A stretch of 64,000 nt of DNA from Beaufortia kweichowensis. Its lineage: Eukaryota > Chordata > Actinopteri > Cypriniformes > Gastromyzontidae. A model generated the notes under the pieces. It worked only from the letters and a program-made list of their open reading frames with translations. It had not been told where the DNA came from and made no database searches. The first letter of the stretch is position 1, and the number at the start of each line of letters is the position of its first letter. The translations under genes were made by a program, and so were the position numbers. Shown here piece after piece: positions 12,617 to 24,993 of this stretch. The stretch spans positions 5,439,001 to 5,503,000 of the forward strand of contig CM032813.1 in NCBI GenBank assembly GCA_019155185.1, written 5' to 3'.

Positions 12617-13489
12617 TGAGATACTGTATAATGAGCTCTCGATAGTCACATAGTTGCGCAATCAAAGAGGGAAGGAAACCTTCAGGCCGAGAGAGAGAGA
12701 GAGAACAAAGAAAAGATTAATGAAGTCATTAGATATAAGCTGTTATTTGTGAAATTTCAATTTGTTGTTTAAGAAGACATTAGCCATATTATTGGGTTTG
12801 CATGCAACGCGCCTGCCCTACTTTCAACTAGTGTGACAGTTTAAAACCCCCCAAAATACTTTTTGCAAATCACTTACTGTACAGTGTGTCAAACTAAAAA
12901 GACTTAAGAGCGCTTTGGGTGAGAAAGCGCGTATATTAAATCCGTCTGATGACACAACAGGCAGATATCACTGTACAATATGTGATCATATGCAATTCCA
13001 GGCAATAGCACTGTCTCCCGCTGCAATAAAAGCGGGCCTGTCTTTACCCATGCCGTAATGATCTGCAATCACTGTGCAATGATGACCAGCAGCAGAACGC
13101 TCACCTCTCCGCTCATTCACGTAAAGCCAGCCAACTCTGATAAACGGAGGAGGGTCAGTCATGTGGTAAACGCCACAACAGGGAGCTTTCTTATGGAGAA
13201 AGAGCTTTTTAAACGATTGCATGGGAGTTGCAGGATGTGAGTCAGGTGAGAGTGATATTGACACACTGCTCTGAAGTCAGAGTGGGTGTGTGGCCCTCGA
13301 GAACGATACCTGGGGTTAGGAATCAAATTGCTGATCCTAGATCTGTGATTTCAGAGGACCAAAAGTACTGTAAGAAGTCTCAGTAGGAGTTAAAATTTTC
13401 CATGCAATTTTCTTGAGAAGTGTCAAGAGCTACTTGTTTTCAGATAATGTGTTTTGAATTGCATTTTTTCTTACCATTACGTTTATTAA

Positions 13490-13632
13490 TGCAGTTTGGC
13501 AGATGCTTTTATCTGATGCAACTTACAGTACATTCAGGCTTTATTTTTTAACAGTTCATGCAGTTCTTGGGAATCAAGGCCATGAATTTGGCATTAATAG
13601 CACCACGCACTACCAAGCTACAGAATAGCTGT
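13490..13632. repeat. Teleost repeat with tRNA-like tail
   Basis: The order GGCAGATGCTTTTATCTGATG, AACTTACAGTACATTCAGGC, TTGGGAATCAAGGCCATGAA, CACTACCAAGCTACAGAA corresponds to the teleost repeat ending in the complement of a tRNA-like sequence (GGGAATCGAACCCATGACC...CTACCAACTGAGCTACAGG in intact copies, from memory). This copy carries mutations at the B-box positions, so it is not a functional tRNA. Confidence 0.8.
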
Positions 13633-16038
13633 AATCCTCATTAATAAGCTCACGATACTATACACGATTCTGTGTTTACCATTATGATTGGATCACAATA
13701 CTTTGAGCAAAATATATAACACCTTTATTTTCAAAACATTAACAATATTCAATAAAATTTGTTATTTTGTTAAAGAATTGACAGCATTCCAGAAAGCTTC
13801 TTTATGTAAATTAATAAAAATAAAATAAGTCTGTCAGTGAAAAAAATTATATAATACAAATATTATTATATTTTTTATTAAAAATTAAAATGAGTAAAAG
13901 GAATCAAGAATGTAATAGAGCAGTAAAAGCACAAAATAAAGAAAAAAACATATATATACAACCAACAGGATTAGCCGGATAATGTCATGTCATAAAACAA
14001 TCACCATAGCTCTATGATGCATATGTCTCATATAATTTAGCTTGTTAATGGATGTTTGCATATTTTCTTTAAAAAACAAATACTGATGAAAAAATATTTA
14101 TGCAGTACTAAATACATTGTTTTGTGTCAGATTGTTGTTAGCGAAACCTTCTTGCATACTTACTGCTTTTACTGACATTGTTTGCTTTGCTTTGTGGCAA
14201 AGTGAAGCAATACCAGGAGGTAATTTATACAGCCATTCACACAGCATGAGGTACCGGAGGTGAAGTTCACCTCCGGCTAAAAGTGATGGAAGTCTCTTTC
14301 TGTTTATCACAGGCCTTTCAGTTGCTCCAGTGGTTGTCAGAAAGAGGAAGTATGAAGAAACATTCAGGGTTTCCCTTCTTCTCATGAACAAAGCCTGAAC
14401 AAGCTTTTTTTAAAGAGAACCAGTGCTCACAATTATTGGTATTCCCCTATCAAGACTGACATGTCTAAATCTGGCTTGCTTAGTTTTAGCGGTCACATTC
14501 ACTGGAAAAAGTCGCGAAGGAGTTTTATGTAGGCTGTTGTCTGAGCGTGTCAGAAAGCATTAGTCATTCCATGAATCGCAGTGTCATAATAGTGGATGAA
14601 TAATCATACCTTTGGTTTTAATGACCCTAGTTGCAATTTGTGGCTATTTCATTCACTTTTATTTCCTGGATAATTTCTAAAAATACTCTCTATAACTGCA
14701 AGTCGGTAGATTTTTTTGGGCTGAGACATGATTTCTGTGAGCAAACACTCAGATCACACTTGCGTTTTGTGTGTCTCACACTTTGATTTAATGTGTTGTT
14801 TTGTTTCTAAGATTTAAGTGATTTCCTTCCTGAAGATGGCAGCTTGTGATTTGTACCGTATAGCATAAATAAATGAGTCATTTAAAGCTGGCTGTTGCTA
14901 TATGAAATAAACATGTTAAACAGTAAATGTTTCTGTGTATCATGTTAGCGTAGAATGCAACACATACTTGCTTCAATTGAGTCTCAGTACACACAGCACC
15001 CATAGGGCTTGTTCTGTCACAAGGAGCATGAACACACACACACAAACGCTGCCTCTGCATGTGACTCAAAATGAAACTGACATGTAGGAAAAACTTTTGA
15101 AGATTACTTTTGAAACAAAAAGATTAAATCAGTTTATCTCTTTATTTATAGCATTCAGTTTCATGGAGGGAAACACTGTTAACGCAGAAAATTTTGATAA
15201 GGTGAACTATTTTATACAACTGACCTTGTTTTTGGTAGTTTTTTTAGTTTAATTTTGATTAAGCATGGTGTACACTGTTCTTCGTGTCTTTGAGCTTCGA
15301 GATCTACGAGTTGACAATATAATTTTTTTTAGCACATTTTGATATTATCCCCTTTAATATCATATCATGATTCCATAAATGATTCACAGTTCCAAGTAGC
15401 AAATTACAGTATTTATTTGCATGGCTGTGACGTAAACTAAAGAATGTTTTTGATTCATCCTCTTTCCAGACTTTTTCCAGAAAGTTGGCAGGCTATTTAT
15501 AAGTCTGAGTATGTCTTGCCGCGTCATCCCAGCTCAGTTTTTGAGCGATGTGTCTAAGTGTCAGGTCTTGACAGACAGAATGTCTAATAAAACCAAAAAC
15601 TAAACTAAATGTTTACTTGATTCTTATACGTGAGATTGTAACTTCAGGCTTACAGCCCTTCCATCTGAATGGGTTTTAGAGTGAATTTGTAAGTCGTTCA
15701 CCTAATCCGTTTTCCCAAAAGCTAATTTGTCAATAAAGCGCAGATCTGCTTCCAGGAAGGAGTCTTTTCCTCTGAGTGACCTTGAAGAACCTCCAGTAAA
15801 TGGAGGCGTGCACTGATATCTCATTGACTGCACGGCCTGTTGAGGGTAATGGATCTTTATGGATGTCTGTCCATTTAGAGGATTGAGTTTCCTAAGCCGA
15901 CATGACCAATGTAATCCTATGCTATGCAAAGAGCTTCAGGATAGAAATATACAGACAGAGCATGTCATCTAATTCAGTGCTGTGTATATCATGTGATTTT
16001 AACTTTGCAGGTGGTTCTGAGGACAAAATGTTGGTACG

Positions 16039-16058
16039 TGTGCGTGTTAACACGCACA
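16039..16058. other. 20-bp perfect palindrome without spacer
   Basis: TGTGCGTGTTAACACGCACA is its own reverse complement. It lies in non-coding DNA with no repeat family recognised around it. Confidence 0.95.
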
Positions 16059-19000
16059 GCGTGAAGGGGGCCAGTGTTTACACATTCCGGTCCAGGCTAT
16101 TAATAAAGAAGCTTTGTGTTTCCCATACTGGGAAGCTGAGCGGTCTGCACTCTCACTGTGTCATAGAAGGTCGTCTGTGTGCAGTACGTTGAACCTTGAC
16201 CCCGTGGACGTGTTGGACCTCCTAGTTCCCAGATCACGATGAGAGACTTGCCCAATCCATTCATCCCCCGTTGAAACTTCGTAAACATCATCCAGAGAAG
16301 TGCAGACAAAGGTAGCTGACCTGAATAATTTACCATCAACATGTGACATCAGCCGCAATCCCTGGCGCATTTTAAAATTCTTTTATTGTGTTAAAAAGAC
16401 ATTTCAGTCGTGATTGTTAGAATACTGCAATCGCTATGGCAATATGATGACAGCGTTGCGACAACTCGGCATGTGACCTGTCATTAGACAAGAAAGTCAT
16501 TTGCTGTATCACAAACCCATCTGTGATCTGTGGTCTTCATGCTTTTCTCATGCATTATTATTATCCACCTGTTTTCTGAGTCAAGGCATATTTTGTCTTT
16601 TTTAAAAGCTTGCTTGTCCTCCCACATTAAGATTATTGGTAAGACTTCATGTACCTCCATTATCTCAATTAGAGCACAGTGCGTTCCTCACAGAACGTTC
16701 CCTTTGAAGGACTATCTTTAGATTGCTGTTTGTTCTCGACTAAAACACAGTTTGTTTTCTCTCTTTATCCGGCAGACGAAAGCAAAGAGAGAGAGGGTGG
16801 GTATCATTGGAGCTATTGTTCAAAATGTGGTTGGAAGAGATGGAGCAGCGGGGGATTGTGGGATTGGGGGTTGCTTTAGGAAACGGGTGGGGCAGTATCT
16901 GATGACAGGGAGATTGGAGTTGTGGGTTGGTTTTTGGGTGGGGTGGAGGGGGTGATGCTGTGTTTTCTCTCATGTCCCCTGTAACCTGAACGCCGCCTCA
17001 TTTTTAATTTGGACCACACAGCAGACGACACGCACCCTCTGCTGTATCACACAATACGTGAGTGTCCTTCCTGCTTACAAAGCCATCTTTGTCATGGCCC
17101 ATTGAGTCAGGATTGCCTAAGACTCTGTTCTCCCTGCTGAGGATTGTGTCCCATGGGTTAAAGTCACACAATGCCTGACTGTTTAAACATGTCACATTTC
17201 CCTGTCGCTGTCATGCTGTTGTGTCTCTGTAGTTTTGATGTCCTTCCTTCCAAGTTTTATGTTTGTATGTCTATGCATCCGCAGGTAGATCGAGGCTTCG
17301 TCTGCGTTTTACACCTATTCACCTCTTTTAAAATAAGCATATGAGATTTAACCAATGTAACAAAATGCACAAGTCATACAAAGCTGTTTTCACAGGCAAA
17401 ACAACATTGTTGCATACTTTGCGTGAATGTATAGGGCATTTGGGGAATGGTTGGTGGATGAGGTCACGTTCTGTATTTCCTTCTTTAGTGTGGGATCGTG
17501 CCAGAAGCGTCAAGTCTTTCACTGAGAAACAATCAGCAAACTATTTGTGGTCAACCGAAACACAGCCCTTGGCCTGTTGGAGAAATTTCCACATGCACAA
17601 ACACTAGATTGTGTAATGTGCACATACTGCAGCTTTGTAGACGGGCTCAATATTTATTCCGTGTGACATAAACATCCCTTAAAAGGGCTGCAGGTAATCT
17701 AATCTGATCTGCAATCATGAGACGTTTCTTTATAATTCGGATTTCAAAAGAGCTCAGATTGATTATGGAATGCAGATAACTGAAATGCGCGTGTTGGTGT
17801 TCGTCTTTAACAGAGCTGATGGGGAGATGCACTTTGAACAAATACTGTAACATGTCTGTGTACTTTTTTAGCATTTTAAGTTTTCAGTAACAAAATTGTA
17901 TAAACCTATGTACAGTGTGATAATGATACAAATTATTTTATTTGAGTGGAATGTTCATTTGAAATACTTTCCTATTCCTCTTTGACAAGATGATAGTTGT
18001 AATTTATGTTGTAAGTCATGTTGTTCTAGCACAACAGCAGAATTTTTACAAAAATAATTTTGTTTAAACCAGAAACTCAAATATGATTTATTTACTTCAC
18101 AACAGAATATTTGTTTTTTTTTTAAATGTTTATTTTCAATGTAGTATTTAATCTCACCACATAAGGTAAGTATGTATTCAAGGTTCTCTTTACTAATATT
18201 TGTATATATTTTTATATATTTTAAAATAGTTTCAGGTGACGTAAGGAACATCACTCGCAGGACACTGTTCGAAATTTGTCAATTATGCACTTGCTGAAAA
18301 GTGTAGTGAGTAGATCTGCAGAAATACTGTGTGTGTTTGTGTGCGTGTTTGTGTTGAGACAGGATGCCTGTTAGCTGGGAGAGCTGCCAGGTTTGATTCT
18401 CATGGAAAATAGTCCTGGAAGGTGTGTATTCCAAGGAATGTTCAAATGTTTTTCTATTTTTATTGACAGTGTAGACAGTGCTTATAGACATACACATGTC
18501 CTTATGTTCTGCATGTGTGTGTCAAATGCGCTTTTGATCGTTGAATGTGAACACATGGGTGTTTATACTGTACCTCTGCAGAGCCTGTTGATTGCTCAAC
18601 ATCCTTTCAGGTCATGTGAAATGTGAGCGGAACAGAGCACAGGATGTGCAGCTCTGGCCCACAGCGTGCAGTCACTCTCTCACTCATTCGCACACTCATA
18701 CACATGCTCCCTCACTCACTTGTGTTTCCACCCCCTCTCCGGCTCTGTCCTGTCTACACCAGTGCACTGCTACACATGACATAATGGCCCTATTATTGTG
18801 AGTTCTTTGTTACCAAAAATATAATATTTTTTTGTTGGGCCATCATTTCAAAATCTCTTCTGTAAGCACACCTATACATGGAAGAAAGTGTGTGTCTGAA
18901 TAACTGTGAGTGACCGCTTTCTAAATCAGTCGCAGCACTGATGTAAAGCACTGATTGTAAAGCATAAATGTCAGACCAGCGGCAACAAAGCCATCATGAT

Positions 19001-19361
19001 TAGAGGGTGATGATCTACTGATGCTTCGTAGAAACACAATAGCCTCCACCCAAGAGAGAGTTTACTCTCATCCACAGGACTTTTAATGCTTATTAGTGAG
19101 CTACTTCCTGACAGGAGCGGGCGGTCTTTAGCAGGATGCAGGATGTGGTGGTGGGGGCTGTGGTGTGGGGTGTGTGGTCATGTGTTTTGTGTGTGTGTGT
19201 TATTATAAGAAGGAGCCCTGAGGTTTCGCTATTCACATGGGAAGCCTGTTGGGAAAATGGGCATTCAAAGTTCAACTCAATACTGATCCCTTCAAATGAA
19301 TCACTGTCATTTCCCTCTCATTACACAAGGCATCAGCAGACCCTGAGTGCAGAACAGACAC

Positions 19362-19380
19362 TTTTTTTTTTTTTTTTTTT
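19362..19380 (+). repeat. T19 homopolymer
   Basis: Nineteen consecutive T follow CAGACAC and precede AGAAAGG. It could be a reverse-oriented poly(A) scar, but no retroelement body is recognised to the right. Confidence 0.95.
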
Positions 19381-20039
19381 AGAAAGGAGTGGGGTGTGCA
19401 AATGCAAATAGGGCGTTTATATATTGTTTGTTTTCTTTGATATTTGTTTTGAAGCCATTTGTAGATGTTATTTTTTAAAAACCTAAGCCTTTAATTGTCT
19501 GAAATAATCATGATAGTCATGGGTTTTAATTAACCAGCTGTTATTACATGACCGTATTGCATTATGTGTTTTGATAATACAAATATTTAAGGAATTAACG
19601 TCTAGGTCAAAAACTAATGTCGTCTTTATTACGTTGCATTCACTGCCATCTTGTGGTGGATTTACAACAGTGCAGTCCTCTTTTTCTGTTGTCAAATGAA
19701 CAAGTGTATTAAGAAATGCTTGTTTTTAAAATAAAATACCATGAAAATGTGCTTAAAATTGTGTGTTTATTTATTTACTTTTTTCATGGAAATTAATAGT
19801 CTTAACAAACACTTTGTCATGAACTATTGAATAATAACTATGAATAATAACGCATGGCATATACAATAATAAAAATAAAAACACGTTTATGGGTAAATCT
19901 CATGGATAGGTGGCATCATAATAACATTTGTTGTACTGCATTAAATCAAATAAAAGTTTTTTTACATTATTCCTGAGATTCACTGTTCATTAATTAAGGG
20001 TATTTCACGTCATATTCGTATGAGTCTCATAAATAAGAA

Positions 20040-20242
20040 CAGCGACCGCAAGCAGGTACATTTACGTCACTGACGATGCAACTCACGTTAATTCAACCTT
20101 AAGACTTATTGTTCCTCGAAAACACCTATTTTTAAACGTATAGGATATCCCCCATGGACTCAATGGCTCTGCTCATCTACATTAAGAAAGCAGTCATTTA
20201 CTGTCATATTTTTTTCAGCCGGATGTGCATTAAGAAGTCCTC
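20040..20242 (+). promoter_or_regulatory. Candidate promoter with ATF/CREB site
   Basis: TTACGTCA at 20062-20069 is the reverse complement of the bZIP site TGACGTAA. It is followed at once by TGACGATGCAAC, which resembles an ATF-C/EBP composite site, and by CTCACG. CpG dinucleotides cluster here and in the next 120 bp, against an AT-rich background. The region precedes a stretch ending in a strong splice donor at 20357/20358. No TATA box is convincing. This is a hypothesis from motif order. Confidence 0.35.
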
Positions 20243-20357
20243 ATGATGGCGCTATTTCCACAGCAACATGGGACGCCAGAAAAGCCACACGTGTCCTCAA
20301 AACCAAAGACCAAGTCCAAACACCTGCGATCCACGGACACCTAACCTGCAATCTCAG
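20243..20357 (+). other. Candidate first exon of an uncharacterised plus-strand transcript
   Basis: The stretch ends in CTGCAATCTCAG followed by GTGAGTAT, a near-perfect splice donor. Two frames are open. An ATG at 20268 stays open for 30 codons exactly to the donor (phase 0; begins MGRQKSHTCPQNQ, rich in P, Q and N). An ATG pair at 20243/20246 gives a complete 33-residue ORF ending at 20344 (begins MMALFPQQHG). Neither resembles a family I know. Downstream acceptors that could follow are at 24771-24772 and 30477-30478. Alternatives are a non-coding RNA exon, a retroelement 5' end, or chance. No homology supports it. Confidence 0.35.
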
Positions 20358-22538
20358 GTGAGTATCTCAAATCTCAGCGTATAATTGCGCTTCACCAGCA
20401 GAAAAGCACACTTTTGTGTAATCATTTGTTGTGTGATTTTAAGAAAGAAAGACAAAAAACTATTTCCAATATTTAGACTGGGTTAATGACTCGTGATATT
20501 GGCGTTTTCTGAAATTAACAACTATATACACTTAGACAACATCGATCTGACATGAAATCAAATGCGCAATGCTTTTTTAACTGGCCGAGTGAAGTGAATG
20601 AGGTAATCAATGAGCTCGTGCATGAAGTCATCGATAGGGAACATGACAAGGTCACGTATAAGGGGACAGTACAGCTTTCAGTGGCTCACATTTTGCTTTG
20701 CTCATTTTAGATGTGTTGTCAGAGTAAAGGGTGTTTCTAAGATATGAGTTTTGGTCACTTATAGCTGTTTTGATGGTAATCCGAGTTTAAAGCTGAACTT
20801 CGCTGGCAAAAACAGTGGTGGTGGATGACATAATCGACTCCACCAAGAGGAAAATGGATTAAAATATAAATTCCCCTGTTATTGTGGTCGTTAAAATTCT
20901 TAATAGCTCATTTGTGTGGTAATCAAAGTAGTGATATAATAATATAAATGTAAGTGTCATGTTTACTTTATAGTTAAGTTACAGTCAGAAAGTTTTTTGC
21001 AATACACATTTCATCATATTATAGTGGATGTTTCACCATATTATGCCCTATTTTAGAAAAGCCCTTGATAGCATGAAATGTAATATATATCACTAAAATA
21101 ATAAGATCTTATGGATGAGGTCAACAGTTAGCTCAAGTCCCCGATGAGATCATTACTGAGGTCACCACCAAAAATGAAAACTGGGATCAAAAGAAAACTG
21201 ATTGTATTGTTATGTTCTCTTGCACTATTGTCCTGCCTGGTAGTGTCCTTCTAGTAAGTGTTGTTTAATGTATTTCCTGATGTAATCTCTCCTTTTTATT
21301 TGGTAACTGACGCTACAGATAATCCTGCAGAATATATCTGACACTTTTGGATTTTATTGGCGGATGATACAGTGTTAATATCTGTCAGCAGACTGGGTGT
21401 CGAATGACTTGCTAAAGTTTTGGAGAGTTGTTATTGGCTAAACTGCTTGTTTTGTTAGATCCAACTCTTGGCTGTCTTTCCGGACCTGTATCCGTTTAGA
21501 CGAGTGCTTCAGACGTGAAGTAATAGTTTTAAATAATGGAGCATGCTGTTCACCAGCAGTATGGGAGGGAATGCAGCTTAGGCTCATTAAAGCTTAAATT
21601 CTGAAATCCACTCGGGGTTCAGAGATGTGTTGGAGCGATCAAACCCAGCCGGTCCCTGTTGGCTCTGCTTACAGTGAAACTGGTGTGACAAAATCTGGAT
21701 ATTTCTACTTAGTCAAATGTATGTTGGATGCTCAGTCAGACATCATCACTTTTGTTCCTTCACATAAACTTCCCTTTTAATGAACGCTTGATGGAATGAG
21801 CTTTGATCGGGACATAGAGTCCCATTTTTCACAAATGCTTTTAATACAAGCTGAATATTTTGAGTATTTTCAGTAAAAAGTTTCATTGATTTTATTGAAT
21901 TCAATTATTTTGCTTTTATGATGGTGTGTGTTCAACCTGGTTTGGACACCACAACATTTGCTAATGTAATAATTTGTGTTATTTAAGCATGATTAAAAGA
22001 TGTTCCAAAATGCATCTTATGAGCTTTAAAGGACACAAAGAAATCTAACCCTCTGTACAAAGAAGATAACATGGTCAGTACAGAGATTGCTTATTGGATT
22101 AACAACATCGTGTATTGCAGAAGTTTTGCAAAATTTAGAATTATTTATGCCATAATTATTTGTTTTCAAAATCTAAGTTTTATGTATTTTCCGGTTCAAA
22201 TTCAATTTTGAATCCCAGATTTTAATGTGCTTTTATTCTTTTGGTCTCCTGCCTTTCCTGTCAGTCATAATCAGTCATGTGGTTTATAATGCACACCTAT
22301 AGTTTAATTCACAAGTTTTCTGTTATTGGCAAGTCATTTCTGTTTTTCTGATGTTTGTGTCCTGGTTTTTGCAGTGAGTTTGTGTTCAGTGGTTGTTGAG
22401 TTTAAGTGACAGATGTTGGGTCTGTGTGTAGTAAATGACGCTGTATTAGTTGACAGTCTCAATCCAGATTGGCTGTATATATCACATCAAACTGACACAG
22501 GCGTCAGCTCTAATCTGACGCTTTACTGGTAGTCAAGA

Positions 22539-22560
22539 ACACACACACACACACACACAC
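22539..22560. repeat. (AC)n microsatellite
   Basis: Eleven AC units; a second short AC tract lies at 22967-22986. Confidence 0.95.
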
Positions 22561-23419
22561 AAACACAGACAGTGTATTTACTCAAATGCTGTCTATCATG
22601 AAAAAATTGTTAAAATTTATTTAGAGCAAAGCAGGACTTACTACACATTTTTAACCACAAGGATTTTAAAACCTAAAACGCATAAAAAATACTGTTTTTA
22701 TCTTAAGACACACACATTGCATGCTAAGCTTTTAATGGAGGAAAAAAGGGTGGAGATCTCTTTGAAGCCTTCCAGCTTGCGTGTCTGGTTGTCATGGTAA
22801 CATCCAGTGACCTCGTCCAATTCTTTCTGTCAGTATGCACATTTGGGAAATGGGGGAGGCCTAATCAGGGTGTATATGGGCGAATGCATGAGTCTGAGAC
22901 GGCCTAGTCTGTCTGATGCCTGCTGACACTAGATAAAGCCCTGAGGAACACTTAGACACATGACAGACACACACACACACACACATATGTGATAAATACT
23001 AGAAACAGCATGCACTTCAAACTGGTTTGAGAATTGCAAAAAATAAAAATAATTAGCTTATTTCTGTTACTTTGTTCAATTTTTATTTAATTTTTTTTAA
23101 GTAAGACTTTTTGTAAAACAGATTTTAAAGAATGTTGCTCTCTTTGCAACACATTTACATTGCCATACATGGCAACCAAGACTGTCTCTGCATCAAAAGC
23201 TGTTCTCAGATCATTAGAAGTCTCAATAAGAAGCGAAAAACTTTTTTATGACCTTATTCCAGATCTCCACAGATGATGTGTGCGACAACACGTCCTACCA
23301 TGACGACCTCATTGCATGTCAAAACACTGAAAAAAATAATCAACTTGACCAAACATAAAAACATGCAATACTTCAACATGTAACTTATGTAGGATGTGAA
23401 CTTGATGTGGAGTCCAGCG

Positions 23420-23700
23420 GTTGCTGGCATACTCATTTATCAGCGTGACCTTGCTGCTTCTCCATCAAGGTTCTGCAAGGTGCTACGGCTCCCCTGGTAC
23501 CGCTTAGCAATTATGATAACATAAAAAGAAATATCTGGAGATAACTCAAGACCCATGTCCATTATCGCCAAATATGGTGCCTTTATTACCAGGACCGGGC
23601 AATCTGTTCCACATAAGAAAGCCCATTTACACGTTCAATAGTTGTGTGGCAGGCGAAATTACCTTGGCATGAGGTGAGAGAAGAACACTCTGTAGTCAAA
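23420..23700. promoter_or_regulatory. Enhancer-like block with a perfect CArG box
   Basis: CCAAATATGG at 23578-23587 fits the SRF/MADS consensus CC(A/T)6GG exactly. Nearby are GCAATTATGATAAC (23510-23520 area) and TCCATTATCGCC. The block is less AT-rich and less repetitive than its surroundings. Regulatory function is inferred only from motif density. Confidence 0.3.
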
Positions 23701-24089
23701 CAAAGGCAAAGCGGGGAAGTCAAACTGTTAGTTAATTAGTTGAGCGGCTTCACATTAACCTTTGACATTACCTATGTAAATGTTGATGAGGGCTCATGTT
23801 TCCTCAGTAGAAGTGATGGGCATACGCTGGTGGTATACGTCTGACAGAACTTGCTCGAGAGTGCTCTTATTATTATTATTATCAAGTGACTTTGTGTTAA
23901 TGAGGTTGTGTTTGATGAGTGTTTTATGTAATTATTGCCTCTAAGCTGATGTCTTGGTTTAGAAATCATTATGTTGTGTGCTTTATATAGTTATAAATAT
24001 TGTTTTCGACAACACTATACCTGAAATAATATTGAGGAATAAAACTTTTGGGTCACCTTCAGAGTAATGTTGTTTCTAGCTGTTGATAG

Positions 24090-24568
24090 TAGGGCTGGGC
24101 GATATGGCAAAAATGTAAACTCGATAATTTTTTCCCATATTGATCGATAACGATATATATTTCGATATATAAACTGTTAATGCTGCCAGCTTTAAAAGAG
24201 TATCCCAACTATGACTGAAGCCATAAAAATTTGAGGGTTCATTAATTACATTTCAAAGTATAGTTTTTTGTCGACAATTTCATCATTTTTGGATAATAAC
24301 TCGAGGTTAGTTTCACTTTGGTCGCTGCTTCCACTTATTTTTGTCATCCTCGTGCCGAGTTTGCTTTGCAAAGTGTCGTAGGAAATAGACTTTGTTCTTT
24401 GACGTGAACGTTAAAAGCTGCACGCTGATTGGCTGTTGTCACATATTTCTGCTGTGTGATTGGCTCTTATATTAATCCATATTGAGTAAAAATGCCTGGA
24501 GCTTATCATCGTTATCGACATATATTTTATCGCGATTTGATATGATATCGTTTATCGGCACAGCCCTA
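24090..24568. mobile_element. Complete hAT-type MITE with 8-bp target-site duplication
   Basis: The element begins TAGGGCTGGGCGATATGGC and ends GTTTATCGGCACAGCCCTA, giving terminal inverted repeats TAGGGCTG / CAGCCCTA. It is flanked on both sides by the identical octamer GTTGATAG (24082-24089 and 24569-24576). An 8-bp duplication is the hallmark of the hAT superfamily. Subterminal GATAACGATAT and GTTATCGACATATA motifs are also roughly inverted. It is 479 bp with no transposase, so it must have been mobilised in trans. The perfect duplication suggests a fairly recent insertion. The interior carries two TGATTGGCT (CCAAT-type) motifs. Confidence 0.92.
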
Positions 24569-24772
24569 GTTGATAGTGATAAAACTTTGACAGCAATTGA
24601 AATCCATTTTAATTTTAAGTGTTGTTGAATATAAATATGCACAAAAGGATTTGTGTAAGTGGTGCTTTTAGTCACCTCAACTGAAGTAACCATTGTGACC
24701 TTTAGAGGATGCTATTGTCATTAGCACAAGCCATATGATGAACTTATTTTTACTTTCTCTCCACCTGCGCAG

Positions 24773-24993
24773 AATGGCTTTCCATTAGTGAGGAGTATAA
24801 ACGGTTGCAAAGGCAAAAGAGGAAAGGGAGGGATCGAGCGTGTATTTATAATGCCACACCAAATGGTTCTCCGACACACTGGAGCGTGACTGTGAAAATG
24901 GATTACCGTGCAGAATTCAGTCAGGAGCGTGTTGCACAGATGCTGACATTAAACAGCTTAGAAACACAACCCGAATTCATCAGCAGCACCTAA
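24773..24993 (+). other. Candidate internal exon or chance open frame
   Basis: A strong acceptor (TTTTTACTTTCTCTCCACCTGCGCAG, AG at 24771-24772) precedes a frame open for 73 codons to TAA at 24991, rich in basic residues early on (EEYKRLQRQKRKGRDR). A second frame is open for 38 codons to 24889 and would be in phase with the candidate exon ending at 20357. There is no recognised homology, and the acceptor could be fortuitous. Confidence 0.25.

Larger units (their letters stand above)
2801..20020. other. Gene desert between trib3 and the 20.3 kb candidate promoter
   Basis: No coding exon was recognised on either strand. Open frames here are short (mostly under 100 codons) and resemble no family I know. 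Repeats and palindromes inside it are listed separately. The rest is AT-rich unique-looking DNA with islands of motif-dense sequence, for example 8398-8790 (AATTGCAG and TGAGTCA-like sites). nrsn2, which lies between SOX12 and TRIB3 in human, was looked for and not found. Confidence 0.7.

Noticed and set aside
13490..13632. tRNA-like sequence
   Set aside because: It matches the tail of a teleost interspersed repeat with degenerate box positions, so it is not annotated as a tRNA gene.
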